Assembly (NCBI GenBank): GCA_964422925.1
Contig: CAYRDC010000010.1
Span: 24,127 to 88,126, forward strand
Source of the DNA: CAYRDC01 sp964422925
GTDB taxonomy: Bacteria > Bacteroidota > Bacteroidia > Chitinophagales > S012-47
DNA: 64,000 bases
Direction: 5' to 3'
The position numbers and the translations under genes are program-made. The stretch's first letter is position 1, and every line of letters starts with the position of its first letter. Shown here piece after piece: positions 9,611 to 20,100 of the stretch. Under the pieces are notes generated by a model. That model had not been told where the DNA came from. It searched no databases and was given only the letters and a program-made list of their open reading frames with translations.

Positions 9611-10033
9611 TCAGGCAGCGTGTTTCAGATGGTTGATTTCCCGGGTTAAAAACTCCACAAGCATTTCTGTATACCGACTCATATACTTTACCATAACAGG
9701 TATTTCCGGGGAATCTGGTTTATCTTTAGCAGTGTGTTCAAGCCAATCCAGCACTTGTAATACATGCTGATCGCTTAGGATGTTTAAGGTGGACTTCAGC
9801 TTATGCGCCACTTTACTAAGCATTTCATAATCGTTCTCTTCCAGTAAACCGGTCATGGACCGGATGGCAGCCGGGGTATTTTCAATAATCATTTCCAGAA
9901 TTTCAACAATGAACTCCGGATCACCTCCACTGAGCTCTTTTAACTGGGTAAGGTCTATGCGCAGTTCGGGAGTATCTTTTAGGCCAAGATTATCACCTTC
10001 TGAACGCATGTCAGGATTTTTCATAACACTCAT
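9611..10033 (-). CDS. Stand-alone histidine phosphotransfer (HPt) protein
   Basis: HPt proteins shuttle phosphate between receiver domains in multistep phosphorelays. The 140-residue protein, counted from the ATG at 10033, is a predicted four-helix bundle with AHKLKST centred on H77, the likely phosphorylated histidine (family pattern AHxLKG; here Ser replaces Gly). GGDPEFIVEILEMIIENTP is the usual preceding helix. It contains no kinase or receiver domain. A hybrid kinase with two receivers but no HPt lies about 7 kb away, and a response regulator is the divergent neighbour, so it plausibly bridges the two (inference). Confidence 0.85.
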   Translation of the reverse strand: MSVMKNPDMRSEGDNLGLKDTPELRIDLTQLKELSGGDPEFIVEILEMIIENTPAAIRSMTGLLEENDYEMLSKVAHKLKSTLNILSDQHVLQVLDWLEHTAKDKPDSPEIPVMVKYMSRYTEMLVEFLTREINHLKHAA

Positions 10034-10336
10034 CTTATGGTTAATAAATAGTGTTAACAGCCGCTGTACATTCACTTTCGGTAATAAGCATTCAAAAGGG
10101 AGTAGAAATGAAAAATTTGCAGCAGTTATTACAACATCTCATACGGAAATTCATTCCGATTGTTGTACTTTTTACACACTTTTTATTCGTCCTCTGGAGC
10201 CTGTCAGATAGTAATATAATATTTGGGCTTTCCGGTAAAATAAATGCCTGTAGAAGTTTAAATTACGGCCCTATTATGTAACCTTGAGGGACTTTCTACG
10301 ATTAACAGAACATAAATTCATAAATTAAATCAGGGA
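10034..10336. other. Divergent intergenic region
   Basis: About 300 bp between the HPt gene and the sigma-54 activator gene. It must hold promoters for both, but no clear TAnnTTTG or -24/-12 sigma-54 element could be picked out by eye. A possible short frame at 10108-10281, starting MKNLQQLLQHLIRK and containing one hydrophobic stretch, is not convincing as a gene. Confidence 0.4.
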
Positions 10337-11524
10337 ATGGGAGCTAAATACATAGTCAAGATCTTTGTGGTTGAAGATGATCCGGTATTTGGACGGATCA
10401 TACAGAAAAAACTGGAAGAGAATCCGGATTACGATGTGACCTTATTTCAATCAGGGGAAGAGTTTTTCCAACACATTCAGGAAGGTCCGGACATCGTAAC
10501 GCTTGATTATAACCTGCCCGGGATGACCGGCACGGAAGCTCTCAAGCGCATTAAAGAGTACAATCCTGATATTCAGACCATTGTAGTAAGCGGACAGGAA
10601 AAAGCGGAAGTAGTGGTTGAAGCCTACAAGCTGGGAGCCAATAATTATATTATCAAAAATGAGAACACGCTGGTTGAACTGGAAAACAGTGTAAGGAACC
10701 TGAGCCAAAATGTAAATCTGAGAAAAGAAGTAGAAGCCCTAAGGGCGCAAATTCTGGATCGTGAGAAGTATGACCAGATTATCGGTGAAAGCCCGGCTAT
10801 ATTAAAAGTCCTTCGATTAATTCAGAAAGTTGAAAATTCCAATATTCTGGTTTTGATCACCGGGGAAAGCGGGACCGGAAAGGAAGTCACGGCCCGGATG
10901 ATACATTATAATTCCAAACGCAGGCGTAAGCCTTTTGTAGCGGTTAATGTAGCGGCCATTCCCAAAGATCTGATAGAAAGTGAATTGTTCGGTCACGAGA
11001 AAGGAGCATTTACGGGGGCAGTCGGAAGGCGTATTGGCAAATTTGAGGAAGCCAATGGGGGAACTATCTTGCTGGATGAGATCGGTGAAATGGATCCGGA
11101 AATGCAAACCAAACTTTTACGGGTACTGCAGGAAAACAAGATAACACGCCTGGGTAGCAATAAGGAGATCAGCCTGGATGTACGCATAATAGCCGCAACC
11201 AATAAAAACCTGGGGGAAAAGGTAAAACAAGGTGTATTCCGCGAGGATTTGTATTACCGTTTGCAGGGGTTTTTAATTCACCTGCCGCCTTTGCGGGAAA
11301 GAGGAAATGACATTGTACTGCTGGCAAATCATTTCCTGAAAGAATTTACCAGAAAGAACAAAATGCCCGAAATGAGCTTTTCCAGGGAAGCCATACGGGC
11401 CATGTTGAACCATTCCTGGCCGGGAAATATTCGTGAACTAAAATCAACTGTTGAACGGGCGGCTCTTATTTGTGACGGAACGACCATCGAAGAGGAAGAC
11501 CTAATCTTTTCTGAAGGCATTTAA
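10337..11524 (+). CDS. Sigma-54-type response regulator without DNA-binding domain
   Basis: A receiver domain (residues 4-122, acceptor D57 in TLDYNLPG, acidic pair E13-D15) is linked to an AAA+ sigma-54 activator domain. The AAA+ part shows Walker A GESGTGKE (176-183), GAFTGA (223-228, the loop that contacts sigma-54), Walker B LLDEIGE (245-251), the FREDLYYRL arginine-finger region (301-309) and WPGNIREL (361-368). The protein stops at residue 395, directly after the AAA+ domain, so the usual C-terminal Fis-type helix-turn-helix is missing. It may act from solution, like other activators lacking the domain. A bidirectional terminator follows. Confidence 0.92.
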   Translation: MGAKYIVKIFVVEDDPVFGRIIQKKLEENPDYDVTLFQSGEEFFQHIQEGPDIVTLDYNLPGMTGTEALKRIKEYNPDIQTIVVSGQEKAEVVVEAYKLGANNYIIKNENTLVELENSVRNLSQNVNLRKEVEALRAQILDREKYDQIIGESPAILKVLRLIQKVENSNILVLITGESGTGKEVTARMIHYNSKRRRKPFVAVNVAAIPKDLIESELFGHEKGAFTGAVGRRIGKFEEANGGTILLDEIGEMDPEMQTKLLRVLQENKITRLGSNKEISLDVRIIAATNKNLGEKVKQGVFREDLYYRLQGFLIHLPPLRERGNDIVLLANHFLKEFTRKNKMPEMSFSREAIRAMLNHSWPGNIRELKSTVERAALICDGTTIEEEDLIFSEGI

Positions 11525-11551
11525 ATACCAAAATACCTATAAACTGAAAGC

Positions 11552-11583
11552 AGGAAGGCCGGGCATGATTGCCTGGCCTTCCT
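11552..11583. terminator. Bidirectional terminator
   Basis: A 13-bp stem (AGGAAGGCC-GGGC with GCCT-GGCCTTCCT, one G-U pair) closes a six-base ATGATT loop. It sits between two convergent genes ending at 11524 and 11619 and could serve both. Confidence 0.8.
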
Positions 11584-11618
11584 CATATTTTCCATGAAAT
11601 TCAGTTATATAATACCCT

Positions 11619-14138
11619 TTAATTTTTCATGATCCGCTGACGGCTTATCAGCTCTCCGTTTTGCATGATATTGACAAAATACATTCCGGTCGGCAGGTCA
11701 TAACGGTCGGTGAACCGGTACTGGTTCTCCCCATATTGAACCTCCATGAGTTGCCGTTCAATCACCTGCCCGTTCATATTCATGAGCACAATTTCCACCG
11801 TAGCATTCGCCTCTGCATAAAACGAAAGAGTAAACGCATCAGTAAACGGATTGGGGCCAACTGTAATCTGGTCAAACACATTGTTAATCCCATTATCCAT
11901 ATTTACAGCCACCATGGGGAAATATTCATATTCGCCATTATAGTCCGTTTGTTTCAGCCGGTAATAGGAAGTTCCGCTCAATGGATTATCATCATAGAAC
12001 TCATAATCCTGTCTTTCATTGGTGGAACCAGCCCCGGTTACGGTGCCCAATTCTTCAAAGTATTGGCCATCCTCGCTTCTTTCAATGGTAAAGAAATCAT
12101 TGTTCAGCTCCATGGCCGTAGACCAGGTGATTCGCACCGATCCGTTATCGGGTTTGGCATTAAAACTCAAAAGCTTAATGGGCAGGGTATTGCCTGCTCC
12201 GTTGGAGCCAAAGGTAAAATTGCCATACTGTGAAAGGTTATTGTTTGACTGGATAGATCCGGCATTGGGTGTTCCGGAAGCAGTCACCGGGCCGGCATCA
12301 ACCCACTGTGTCCCATTCCATCGCGCCAGCGTAAGACTTGCTGGGTTCGAGATGCCACTACGGGCACCATCATTCCAGTACAACGTCACCTTTACCTGGT
12401 CATTACCTGAATTTTGGTTCAGGATCCAGTATTCAACTGCACTCACTGCTTGCAACCCGGGCCCCATTGAGGAGGTGTTGCTATAAGGACTTCCATAATA
12501 CCGGGCTGTAAAAGCTGCTGAGGAGTTGGAAGGAGCTGAGATCCCTAATGGCGCGTATGCCCCATTATTGCCCAGCGGAAATATAAATGATTCATTCCCG
12601 ACTTTTTTAACCGGGCCATCAATATAACTACTGGCACTCCCGCCAGAAACCGTTGTGCCATTTTCCAGCGTCAACAAGTTGGTCGCGTCAGTTTGCAACA
12701 CTCCGTTAGTCAATGTTAACGTACCACTCAGGGAAACGGGGCTTCCCAATACGACAGCGGGGTTGATTGGGCTGTTGTTATTTATTGTCAGTTTATTCAA
12801 ATCAATTCCATTACCGGCAGTAAGGGTTTGAACAGATGAACCGGCAAGTACAAGTTCAGAATTATTTGTGAAACTTACCGTACCGTTGGTGCCCGCTAAG
12901 CGGTTAATATTTCCGCCCAGGTTAAGCAATGTATTGTCTTTGAAAGTAAGTTCAATTTTATTGGAGGATGCAGCATCCAGGTTCAGATTTCCGGTAACAG
13001 TTAGTTGACTTCCACTTTCAAATTCAGATTTTATTTTATCGCCACCTGTCCAGGTGAATGAAAGATTTCCGCCAACCCGTACCTGGGCCGTGTTGTCCGT
13101 TTTGAAGGATATCTCTTTATTTCCGGATGTCGCGGTAAATTGTAAGTTTCCCCAAACGCTGAGAAGGGCAGAATTCTTCACCTCAATTTTAAAGTCTTTA
13201 TCACCTCCCTGGCGGGAAAGCGTCATATTCCCTTTAACCACCAATTTTGCGGTATTCTTTACTTTAATCGAACCTTTTTGATTATTTCCGGGATTGGTCA
13301 TGCTAAGGTTTCCATATACCGTAAGCGTATGATCTTCAACAGAAAGCCCGGTACCTTCATTATTATCATCTCCTTCCCCGCTGGCCTCATCCACTTCAAT
13401 GATCAGGGCGGCACATTCCGCATTCTCATCAACTGTTATCGTATAACCCTTGATATGTACCACATTGCCCCGGCCTGGCACGCTGTTGCCTGCCTGCCCT
13501 CCTTCGGTGGTTGACCATGTTTCATGTTTATCCCAGTCTTTATTGTCAATGGCCCAGTATTCCACGACACTCACGTTATTGACAGCAAGGGTAAAGGTAC
13601 CTGTATCACTGGCAGTATTGCCATTGTCCACTTCAATAAAATAGGTATTGCCTGCTGTCAGGTTATTATAGCTTATTGACAGGTCTTCAGAAGCGGAAGA
13701 TGCTTCAGCACATCCCAATACTGTACCGCTGCTGTCAAGCAGTGCTACCTTGGGATACAGCAGGGTGCCCTCGCTTCCACCGGTTTTTACCTGAACGGTT
13801 ACCGTATCGAATACGGCCCGGAATTTAAACCAGACATTGTTGTTTGGGCCGTTGGTCCAGCAGGAAGGCGCCTGCCCGTCTGCCGTAGCGCCACCTGTGG
13901 AATAAGCCGCGTTATCAGACTGCCAGTGGTTCAGATCGCGCAGCAATAACGCGTTAGCCTGGTTGTCCGAAGCATTGGTGCTGGCCATTGCGCTTTTGTT
14001 GCTGCTCAAGTTATTGTAAATAAATACCACTGAAAAAATCGCAAGCGTTAAAGAAGTAACGGCTACCACATACTTCAACCGGTTACGAACAGTAACTTTA
14101 GCTGTGGTTTTTGGTGTAAGGTTTTGTTTCAGTTTCAT
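11619..14138 (-). CDS. T9SS surface protein with beta-strand repeats (copy 2)
   Basis: An 839-residue secreted protein. The N-terminus is basic and carries one hydrophobic segment (about 26-46), so it resembles a signal anchor more than a classical signal peptide. A pre-peptidase C-terminal-like beta domain follows (about 90-190). Next come several repeats of about 30 residues with the pattern LxVxGNLxxxxxGGxKxxIxxK (about 255-430), likely stacked beta strands, then a domain with WNGTQWVDAGPV. After PIKLLSFNAKP comes a fibronectin-like stretch, and a type A T9SS sorting domain ends the protein (VGPNPFTDAFTLSF ... MYFVNIMQNG). It is a clear tandem duplicate of the gene 24 bp upstream. It may be an adhesin or sheath protein (inference). 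Confidence 0.88.
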   Translation of the reverse strand: MKLKQNLTPKTTAKVTVRNRLKYVVAVTSLTLAIFSVVFIYNNLSSNKSAMASTNASDNQANALLLRDLNHWQSDNAAYSTGGATADGQAPSCWTNGPNNNVWFKFRAVFDTVTVQVKTGGSEGTLLYPKVALLDSSGTVLGCAEASSASEDLSISYNNLTAGNTYFIEVDNGNTASDTGTFTLAVNNVSVVEYWAIDNKDWDKHETWSTTEGGQAGNSVPGRGNVVHIKGYTITVDENAECAALIIEVDEASGEGDDNNEGTGLSVEDHTLTVYGNLSMTNPGNNQKGSIKVKNTAKLVVKGNMTLSRQGGDKDFKIEVKNSALLSVWGNLQFTATSGNKEISFKTDNTAQVRVGGNLSFTWTGGDKIKSEFESGSQLTVTGNLNLDAASSNKIELTFKDNTLLNLGGNINRLAGTNGTVSFTNNSELVLAGSSVQTLTAGNGIDLNKLTINNNSPINPAVVLGSPVSLSGTLTLTNGVLQTDATNLLTLENGTTVSGGSASSYIDGPVKKVGNESFIFPLGNNGAYAPLGISAPSNSSAAFTARYYGSPYSNTSSMGPGLQAVSAVEYWILNQNSGNDQVKVTLYWNDGARSGISNPASLTLARWNGTQWVDAGPVTASGTPNAGSIQSNNNLSQYGNFTFGSNGAGNTLPIKLLSFNAKPDNGSVRITWSTAMELNNDFFTIERSEDGQYFEELGTVTGAGSTNERQDYEFYDDNPLSGTSYYRLKQTDYNGEYEYFPMVAVNMDNGINNVFDQITVGPNPFTDAFTLSFYAEANATVEIVLMNMNGQVIERQLMEVQYGENQYRFTDRYDLPTGMYFVNIMQNGELISRQRIMKN

Positions 14139-14162
14139 ATGCAGGGGGTTTTTGCCTTAGGT

Positions 14163-16676
14163 TTATTGTGCCTTTATCAGTTTAGTCGTTATAGGTGGTG
14201 CCCCTTCGTATTGCAGGCTCAGGATATAGGTGCCGGCCGGTAAATCACTGCCCCTGTTGAAGTGGAAGAAATTGGAACCCTCTATTACATTCATAGCGGA
14301 GGAATATATCAATTCTCCATTCAGGCTGAACAGTGATACATGGACAACACCCCGGGAACCTGCGGAAAACTCAACCTGGAAATCCGTTGTAAAAGGATTC
14401 GGGCCAGCTTTCAATAAAGTAAAAGCGGAGGCAATTTGATCCCTTTTCACTGCTACCGGTGAAAAGAGCTCGAACTGCCCGTTGAAATCTACCTGCCGCA
14501 ATCTATAATAACTTAATCCGCTGAGTGGTTCCGTATCCACGAATTCATAATCAATTCGTTCACTGCTGTTGCCAGCACCGTCTACCCGTCCGATTTCCTC
14601 AAACTGCACTCCGTCTGTACTGCGTTCCACTGCAAAATAATCGTTGTTCAATTCCATGGCCGTAGACCAGGTTACCTTCACATCATTGTTTTCCGGGTAA
14701 GCGTTGAACGATTGAAGTTGTATGGGTAGCGTATTGCCCCCTGTGGAGCCGAATGTAAACACGCCAAAGTTACTCACCGGATTCAGGGATTGAATAGTAC
14801 CGGCTGAAGCATTACCAGTGGGCACAGCGGGTCCGGTACTGACCCAGGAAGATCCGTTCCAGTAAGCAACAACCAAAGTGGAAGGATTGGAAATGCCACT
14901 GCGCGCTCCATCAAACCAGTAAAGTTTTACCTGGACACCATTGCTACCCGCATTACGGTTTAGCTGCCAATATTCCACATCACTTACATTTACCAGTGGT
15001 GTTGCAACAGGCGCAAGGGTGGAATATGGCTGATCAAAATATTCAGCTGTAAAGGCGGCATTAGTCTGGCCCGGGGCACTAATTTCAATGGGAGCATAGA
15101 CACCGGCCTCACCCACCGGGAATACGAAGGCAGTACTGCCTATCCTCTTGACCGGCCCATCAATGTAACCAGAATCAGACCCATTAATAACAGTCGCTCC
15201 GTTAGCAATGGTTAATAAATTTGCAGAAGTAGTTCTTATTACACCTTTAGACATGTCCAGTATATTGTAAATGGTCATAGGTCCGCCTAAAATGATATCA
15301 TGCGCAACATTGCTGTTGTTACTTATGGTGACGTTTCTGTACTGAATAAAATCACCTCCCTGTCCTGATTCTCCCGCCAGGGATTGCGGGCTTGATCCAT
15401 TAAGAACAAGCATTGCATTGTTGTTAAACAATAACCGACCAAAACCTGAGGTTCCCCGTACCAGATTCCCACCGAGATAAAAGCTTGAATTATTATTAAA
15501 CTGAATTTTCAAATTACCTGCCGTAGCAGATGAAAAGTTAAAATCTTCATCCACATACAGTTTTGTGTTGTTATATAAAAACATCTTCAAAGTAGTGCCG
15601 GAATTATAAGTTAATGTGAACGATCCGTTGATGTGTATTACTGCATTATCATTTACTTTAATTTGGGATTTTTTGTTCGTACCCCCGTTTTGTTCGATCT
15701 TAAACGAGCCGTTAACCGTTACCTGGCTGTTATTTTTTGACTGGAATTTAAGCTCTTTACTACCGCCTGTTCTTACAAGGTCAAGATTTCCACCCACAGT
15801 CAATATACCTGAATTACTGGTTTTTATTTCAAGCTTGGAATTACCACCAGATTTAGTTCCTGCAAGATTACCGCTTACTGTCAGATGCCCCGTATTTTTC
15901 ACGTCAATTTTAGTATCATTATTCGCGGTGCTTTGCATAATCAGGGCAGCACATTGCTGGGTGGTTTTTACCGTAACTTTATAATTCTGAATATGGACCA
16001 CATTCGAAAGTCCGGGCACTGAACCGGCAGGTGCTCCTCCTGGTTGTGTGCTCCAGGTGTTTGTGGAGTTCCAATTCCCGTTAGCGATGGCATAATATTC
16101 TACCTGGCTGACATTATTTACGGTCAAAGTGAACGTACCTGTATCGGTCGCAGCATTGTCATTATCCACGCTGATGTAATACCATTGACCTGTGGTGAGA
16201 CTGTTATATTGCAGGCTAATATCCTGGTTTGCTGAAGAAGCTTGCGCACAAGCCAGTTCATTACCTGATGAATCCGTCAACATCAAATGGCCCCATTGAA
16301 GGCTTCCCTCGGCCCCTCCGGTCAGTAATTGGACGGAGACTGTATCAAAAATTGCCTGGAAGGAAAACCAAACATTGTTGTTCGGTCCATCGCTCCAGCA
16401 GGAACCGGCATTTCCGTCTGGTGTCGCGCCAGCGGTTGTAAATGCCGCATTGCCTGAATTCCAATGATTCAGATCATGAATAATCCAGGCATTGCTACGG
16501 CTATCTATCGTGGTTCCGCTTATAGCCGCAAATGAACGCGGCTGTTTGCTGAAATAAATTACTAAATAGACGATGGCAACTATTAATATAATAGCGCCCG
16601 CAATACTTCCGTATAAACGCAAACGCGCAGATATTGTATTTCTGACTGATGAACCTGTTTTTAAATTATTTACCAT
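14163..16676 (-). CDS. T9SS surface protein with beta-strand repeats (copy 1)
   Basis: An 837-residue paralogue of the next gene with the same domain order: basic N-terminus and single hydrophobic segment (IAGAIILIVAIVYLVIYF), pre-peptidase-like domain with GPNNNVWFSFQAIFDTVSVQ, a run of about 30-residue repeats (LTVSGNL, LTVGGNLDL, VTVNGSFKI, IHINGSFTL), a domain ending GNTLPIQLQSFNAYPE, and a C-terminal type A sorting domain (AGPNPFTTDFQVEF). Asn, Ser and Thr are abundant. It is first in a two-gene unit and is preceded by a structured leader at 16905-17018. The duplicates have diverged most in their repeat regions. Ligand unknown. Confidence 0.88.
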   Translation of the reverse strand: MVNNLKTGSSVRNTISARLRLYGSIAGAIILIVAIVYLVIYFSKQPRSFAAISGTTIDSRSNAWIIHDLNHWNSGNAAFTTAGATPDGNAGSCWSDGPNNNVWFSFQAIFDTVSVQLLTGGAEGSLQWGHLMLTDSSGNELACAQASSANQDISLQYNSLTTGQWYYISVDNDNAATDTGTFTLTVNNVSQVEYYAIANGNWNSTNTWSTQPGGAPAGSVPGLSNVVHIQNYKVTVKTTQQCAALIMQSTANNDTKIDVKNTGHLTVSGNLAGTKSGGNSKLEIKTSNSGILTVGGNLDLVRTGGSKELKFQSKNNSQVTVNGSFKIEQNGGTNKKSQIKVNDNAVIHINGSFTLTYNSGTTLKMFLYNNTKLYVDEDFNFSSATAGNLKIQFNNNSSFYLGGNLVRGTSGFGRLLFNNNAMLVLNGSSPQSLAGESGQGGDFIQYRNVTISNNSNVAHDIILGGPMTIYNILDMSKGVIRTTSANLLTIANGATVINGSDSGYIDGPVKRIGSTAFVFPVGEAGVYAPIEISAPGQTNAAFTAEYFDQPYSTLAPVATPLVNVSDVEYWQLNRNAGSNGVQVKLYWFDGARSGISNPSTLVVAYWNGSSWVSTGPAVPTGNASAGTIQSLNPVSNFGVFTFGSTGGNTLPIQLQSFNAYPENNDVKVTWSTAMELNNDYFAVERSTDGVQFEEIGRVDGAGNSSERIDYEFVDTEPLSGLSYYRLRQVDFNGQFELFSPVAVKRDQIASAFTLLKAGPNPFTTDFQVEFSAGSRGVVHVSLFSLNGELIYSSAMNVIEGSNFFHFNRGSDLPAGTYILSLQYEGAPPITTKLIKAQ

Positions 16677-16691
16677 TATTGTTTATTGTTT

Positions 16692-16901
16692 TTATATGAC
16701 TTCTATGATGAAATTCGATAGTGAGGCTTTGCTATAAGTCACCAAACGCCATTTACGTTTGGATGGTTTCTTTCTTGCGAAACTTAATAAACCAAAATAT
16801 GTAAATGGAAATGACTCCATAAGATCCCATTCCGGAGTCAGGAATGTAACTACAGGCAGGAGATTAACTGGCAGCGCTCTGCATTTAGGGGGTTGATTCA
16901 T
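16692..16901 (-). CDS. Possible small leader ORF, 69 aa
   Basis: An ATG at 16901 opens a 69-codon frame that ends 15 bp before the T9SS pair. The product is basic (RKKPSKRKWR) with hydrophobic patches and no signal peptide. Its ATG lies just after a stable hairpin (16908-16927). It is either a genuine small protein or leader peptide, or a chance frame inside a long untranslated leader. I do not recognise it. Confidence 0.3.
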   Translation of the reverse strand: MNQPPKCRALPVNLLPVVTFLTPEWDLMESFPFTYFGLLSFARKKPSKRKWRLVTYSKASLSNFIIEVI

Positions 16902-16904
16902 AGC

Positions 16905-17018
16905 TTTTTAGTTGATACGACAACTAATTTGGTGTTGTGCTAGTCCAAACTAAAGCCCAAGGGGTAGAACGCCTTTAGTTCGTCTATGGTTGTCTGCCAC
17001 CCCACTCTTTACGGAGTC
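16905..17018 (-). ncRNA. Candidate structured leader RNA
   Basis: On the minus strand several helices nest. ACTC-CGTAAA-GAGT forms a small hairpin. GGGG (17000-17003) pairs with CCCC (16961-16964) around two inner hairpins, TGG-CAGACAA-CCA and GAAC-TAAAGGC-GTTC, giving a three-way junction. An alternative 8-bp stem joins 16973-16980 with 16948-16955. A 7-bp hairpin (16908-16927) precedes the next ATG. Mutually exclusive pairings upstream of surface-protein genes suggest a regulatory leader. I cannot match it to a named riboswitch class. Confidence 0.3.
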
Positions 17019-17155
17019 CCATTGTAATTGTTACACACTTTCTTTAAATCCTAACAATTTGGTAATTGTCAGAGCAACGGAAAATACTTAATCAGACGAT
17101 TCCTACAGACAGAAACAAACATTATCAATCCGTTTAGAGTATAAGAGGCTGTTTA

Positions 17156-20100
17156 ATGTGTTTATTCAAAACACCCTCTATCATGATGAAGACTGTTTTA
17201 CATGATTCAGGTTCAATACAGTATAATAAGGTATACCGGGCGCTCATGACGTTTGGGGCAGTTGGAATTCCGTTATTCGGATTTATTTACATATGGCTCT
17301 TCCCAAATGTTCAGGAATATTGGATTGACCGGATAATCACGGCAGGAATTTGTATGCTGGCGCTGGGAATCTCATTTACATCATGGGGGAAGAAGCATAT
17401 AACCTCCCTGGTACACATCAGCGCGTATATAATCACGATACAGAATCTGTATATCGTTTCCCTTAATCATTTTCAGATTCAGTATATTTTAACAGTAATC
17501 CTTTCCTTCCTGGTTTTATTTCTGGCTTTTCAAAGCCTTTGGGATTTAACCATTTATTTACTGCTGGTTAATATGGGAGTGGGTGTTGCTTTATATGTTT
17601 CCCACGATCTTGCTTTTAATGCGGAATTCATCTATTTAACCTTCCTGTTTTTTACTATGATTTTTTACACGGTGGGATATTTTAATATCTCAGCGTGGCG
17701 CAGGCTCGAACTAAATAAAAAATTCCTGGAGGGGGTCATCAATGAAAGTGTGGATGCCATATTACTGGCAGACCAGTATGGCTATATAAGAGAAGCTAAC
17801 GCCAATGCTATAAAATTGCTTGGGGCGGGTTCATTGCAGGATATTAAGAACCGGCATATCGAAAGTTTTATGGTTCGCGAATTCTCAAAAGAAGAAAAAA
17901 GATCCATTCAAAGCATTATCAATCAAGGCAATATTTGGAGACAGGAAGAAAAGATCAAGCCATTAAAAGGAGAACCCTATTGGGGTGATGTGGCGATGAG
18001 CTATGTTAAAAGTCGGCAAAAGGGATTTACGATAATCCGGATTACAGATATTTCTGAAACCAAAGCCAAGGAAGTAGAACTGCGTGAAAAATATAACGAA
18101 ATAAAACGCCTGCAATCAATTCTCGATGCAGCTACTGATTTTGTAGCTATGGCGGATGAACGGGGCCAGATGCTTTACATAAACCCGGCCGGCCGTGCCC
18201 TGATTGGCCTGGATCAAAACGAGGATATCTCCAGGCTCTATATCCCGGATTTGCTGGATGAATCTGAAATGGACCGTTTCATGAAGGAATTAATCCCGAA
18301 AACCATAAAAAATAAATCCTGGAGCGGTGAACTTTTGTTGAAAAACAAAAAAACAGGAGAAAGCATAGTTGCATGGGGTAGTGTTCAGTGCAGCCTGGAT
18401 GAGGAAGGGAACATCAAATATTTCAGCACCATTATACGTGACATCCGCGAACAGCGCAAAAAAGACAAACAAATCCGGCAACTATCGCAGGCCATTGCCC
18501 AAAGCCCGGTGTCAGTGGTAATTACAGATACAAATGGCACCATCCAATATGTCAACCCGCATTTTAGCAAGGTTACAGGATATTCGCTTAAAGAAGTTAT
18601 CGGGCAAAATCCTCGAATCCTGAAATCAGGGATGCATAACGCAGAATTTTACAGGAATCTTTGGAACACCATTTCCTCGGGCCGGATGTGGCGGGGTGAA
18701 ATCTGTAACAAAAAGAAAAACGGTGAACTCTTTTGGGAATCCTCTACTATTTCCCCGATTACCGACCAGAAAGGCAATATTGCGGCCTATGTGGCTATCA
18801 GGGAGGATATCACTGAACGCAGGTTTATTCTGGAACAACTGAAAGTGGCCAAGGAATTTTCAGAAACCATCCTGGCTTCCATGAACCAGGGAGTGGCCAT
18901 TATTGAAGAAGATGCGACCATTTCCTATATGAATGAACCATTTTTGCAAATATTTGGAGAAGATGCCATTGGCTCAAAATGTTATGAAGTTTATAAAGAC
19001 AATAAAGAACCCTGTGAAAATTGTCCGCTTAATTCAGGAATCAAACTTGGACAAACCCATACGTTGGTTTCCAAAGGCATTGCCGGAGGCAGGACTTTTG
19101 AGATTAATCATACGGGTATTAGCAAACCGGACGGAGGCAAAGCCATATTAGAAGTGTTCCGTGACGTTACCCGTGAAAAAGAAGCTGAAGCCGCCCTGAT
19201 GCAGGCCAAAAAGGCAGCGGAAGAAGCTTCCAGGGCCAAATCCGAATTTCTGGCTACTATGAGCCACGAAATCCGGACCCCCATGAATGCAGTGATTGGT
19301 ATGACTGATTTATTGCTCCAAACAAAACTCACTCCTGAACAAACAGAATATGCTGAAACGATTCGCTATAGTGGGGAAGCTTTGCTTTCCGTTATTAATT
19401 CCATATTAGACTATTCCAAAATTGAATCCGGGAAAATGGAATTGGAAGAGGCAGAATTTGCGCTGGCTGATACCATAGCCGATATTTTTGATCTCCTTTC
19501 TAAAAAAGCCAGTGAGAAAGGTATTGAATTAGTCTATGATCTCGATCCTGATGTACCGGCCATTATCAAAAGCGATATCACCCGGTTGCGCCAGATTCTG
19601 ATTAACCTGACAAACAATGCCCTGAAGTTTACTGAATCCGGGGAAATATTTATCAAGGTTTCTCTTGAAAAGAAAACCCGAACCGGATATGAACTGAAAT
19701 TTGCCGTTAAGGATACAGGTATTGGTATACCGGAAGATAAAATTGATAAAGTTTTCCAATCTTTCTCACAAGCAGACAGTTCAACGACCAGACGCTATGG
19801 CGGAACAGGCCTTGGCCTGACCATTTCGAAAAACCTGGTGGAATTAATGGGCGGCCGTATCTGGGTCGAAAGCGAGGAGGGCAAGGGAACCACTTTCTAT
19901 TTTACCATTAAAACACGGAAAGCGGAATCCTCCACCAGGCGGAGCGGAGAAATAGCCATAAAAGGCATGAGCGGTAAGCGCGCGCTTATTGTTGATGATA
20001 ATAAAACCAACCTTAATATTCTGGAAAAACAATGCAAACTCTGGGGACTGGAGCCCATTTGCTGCCATTCGCCTGCTGAGGCCGTTGAAATAATCAATAC

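Noticed and set aside
10108..10281. A 57-codon frame starting MKNLQQLLQHLIRK in the gap before the sigma-54 activator
   Set aside because: One hydrophobic stretch but a disordered tail and no promoter or neighbour support; more likely leader DNA.
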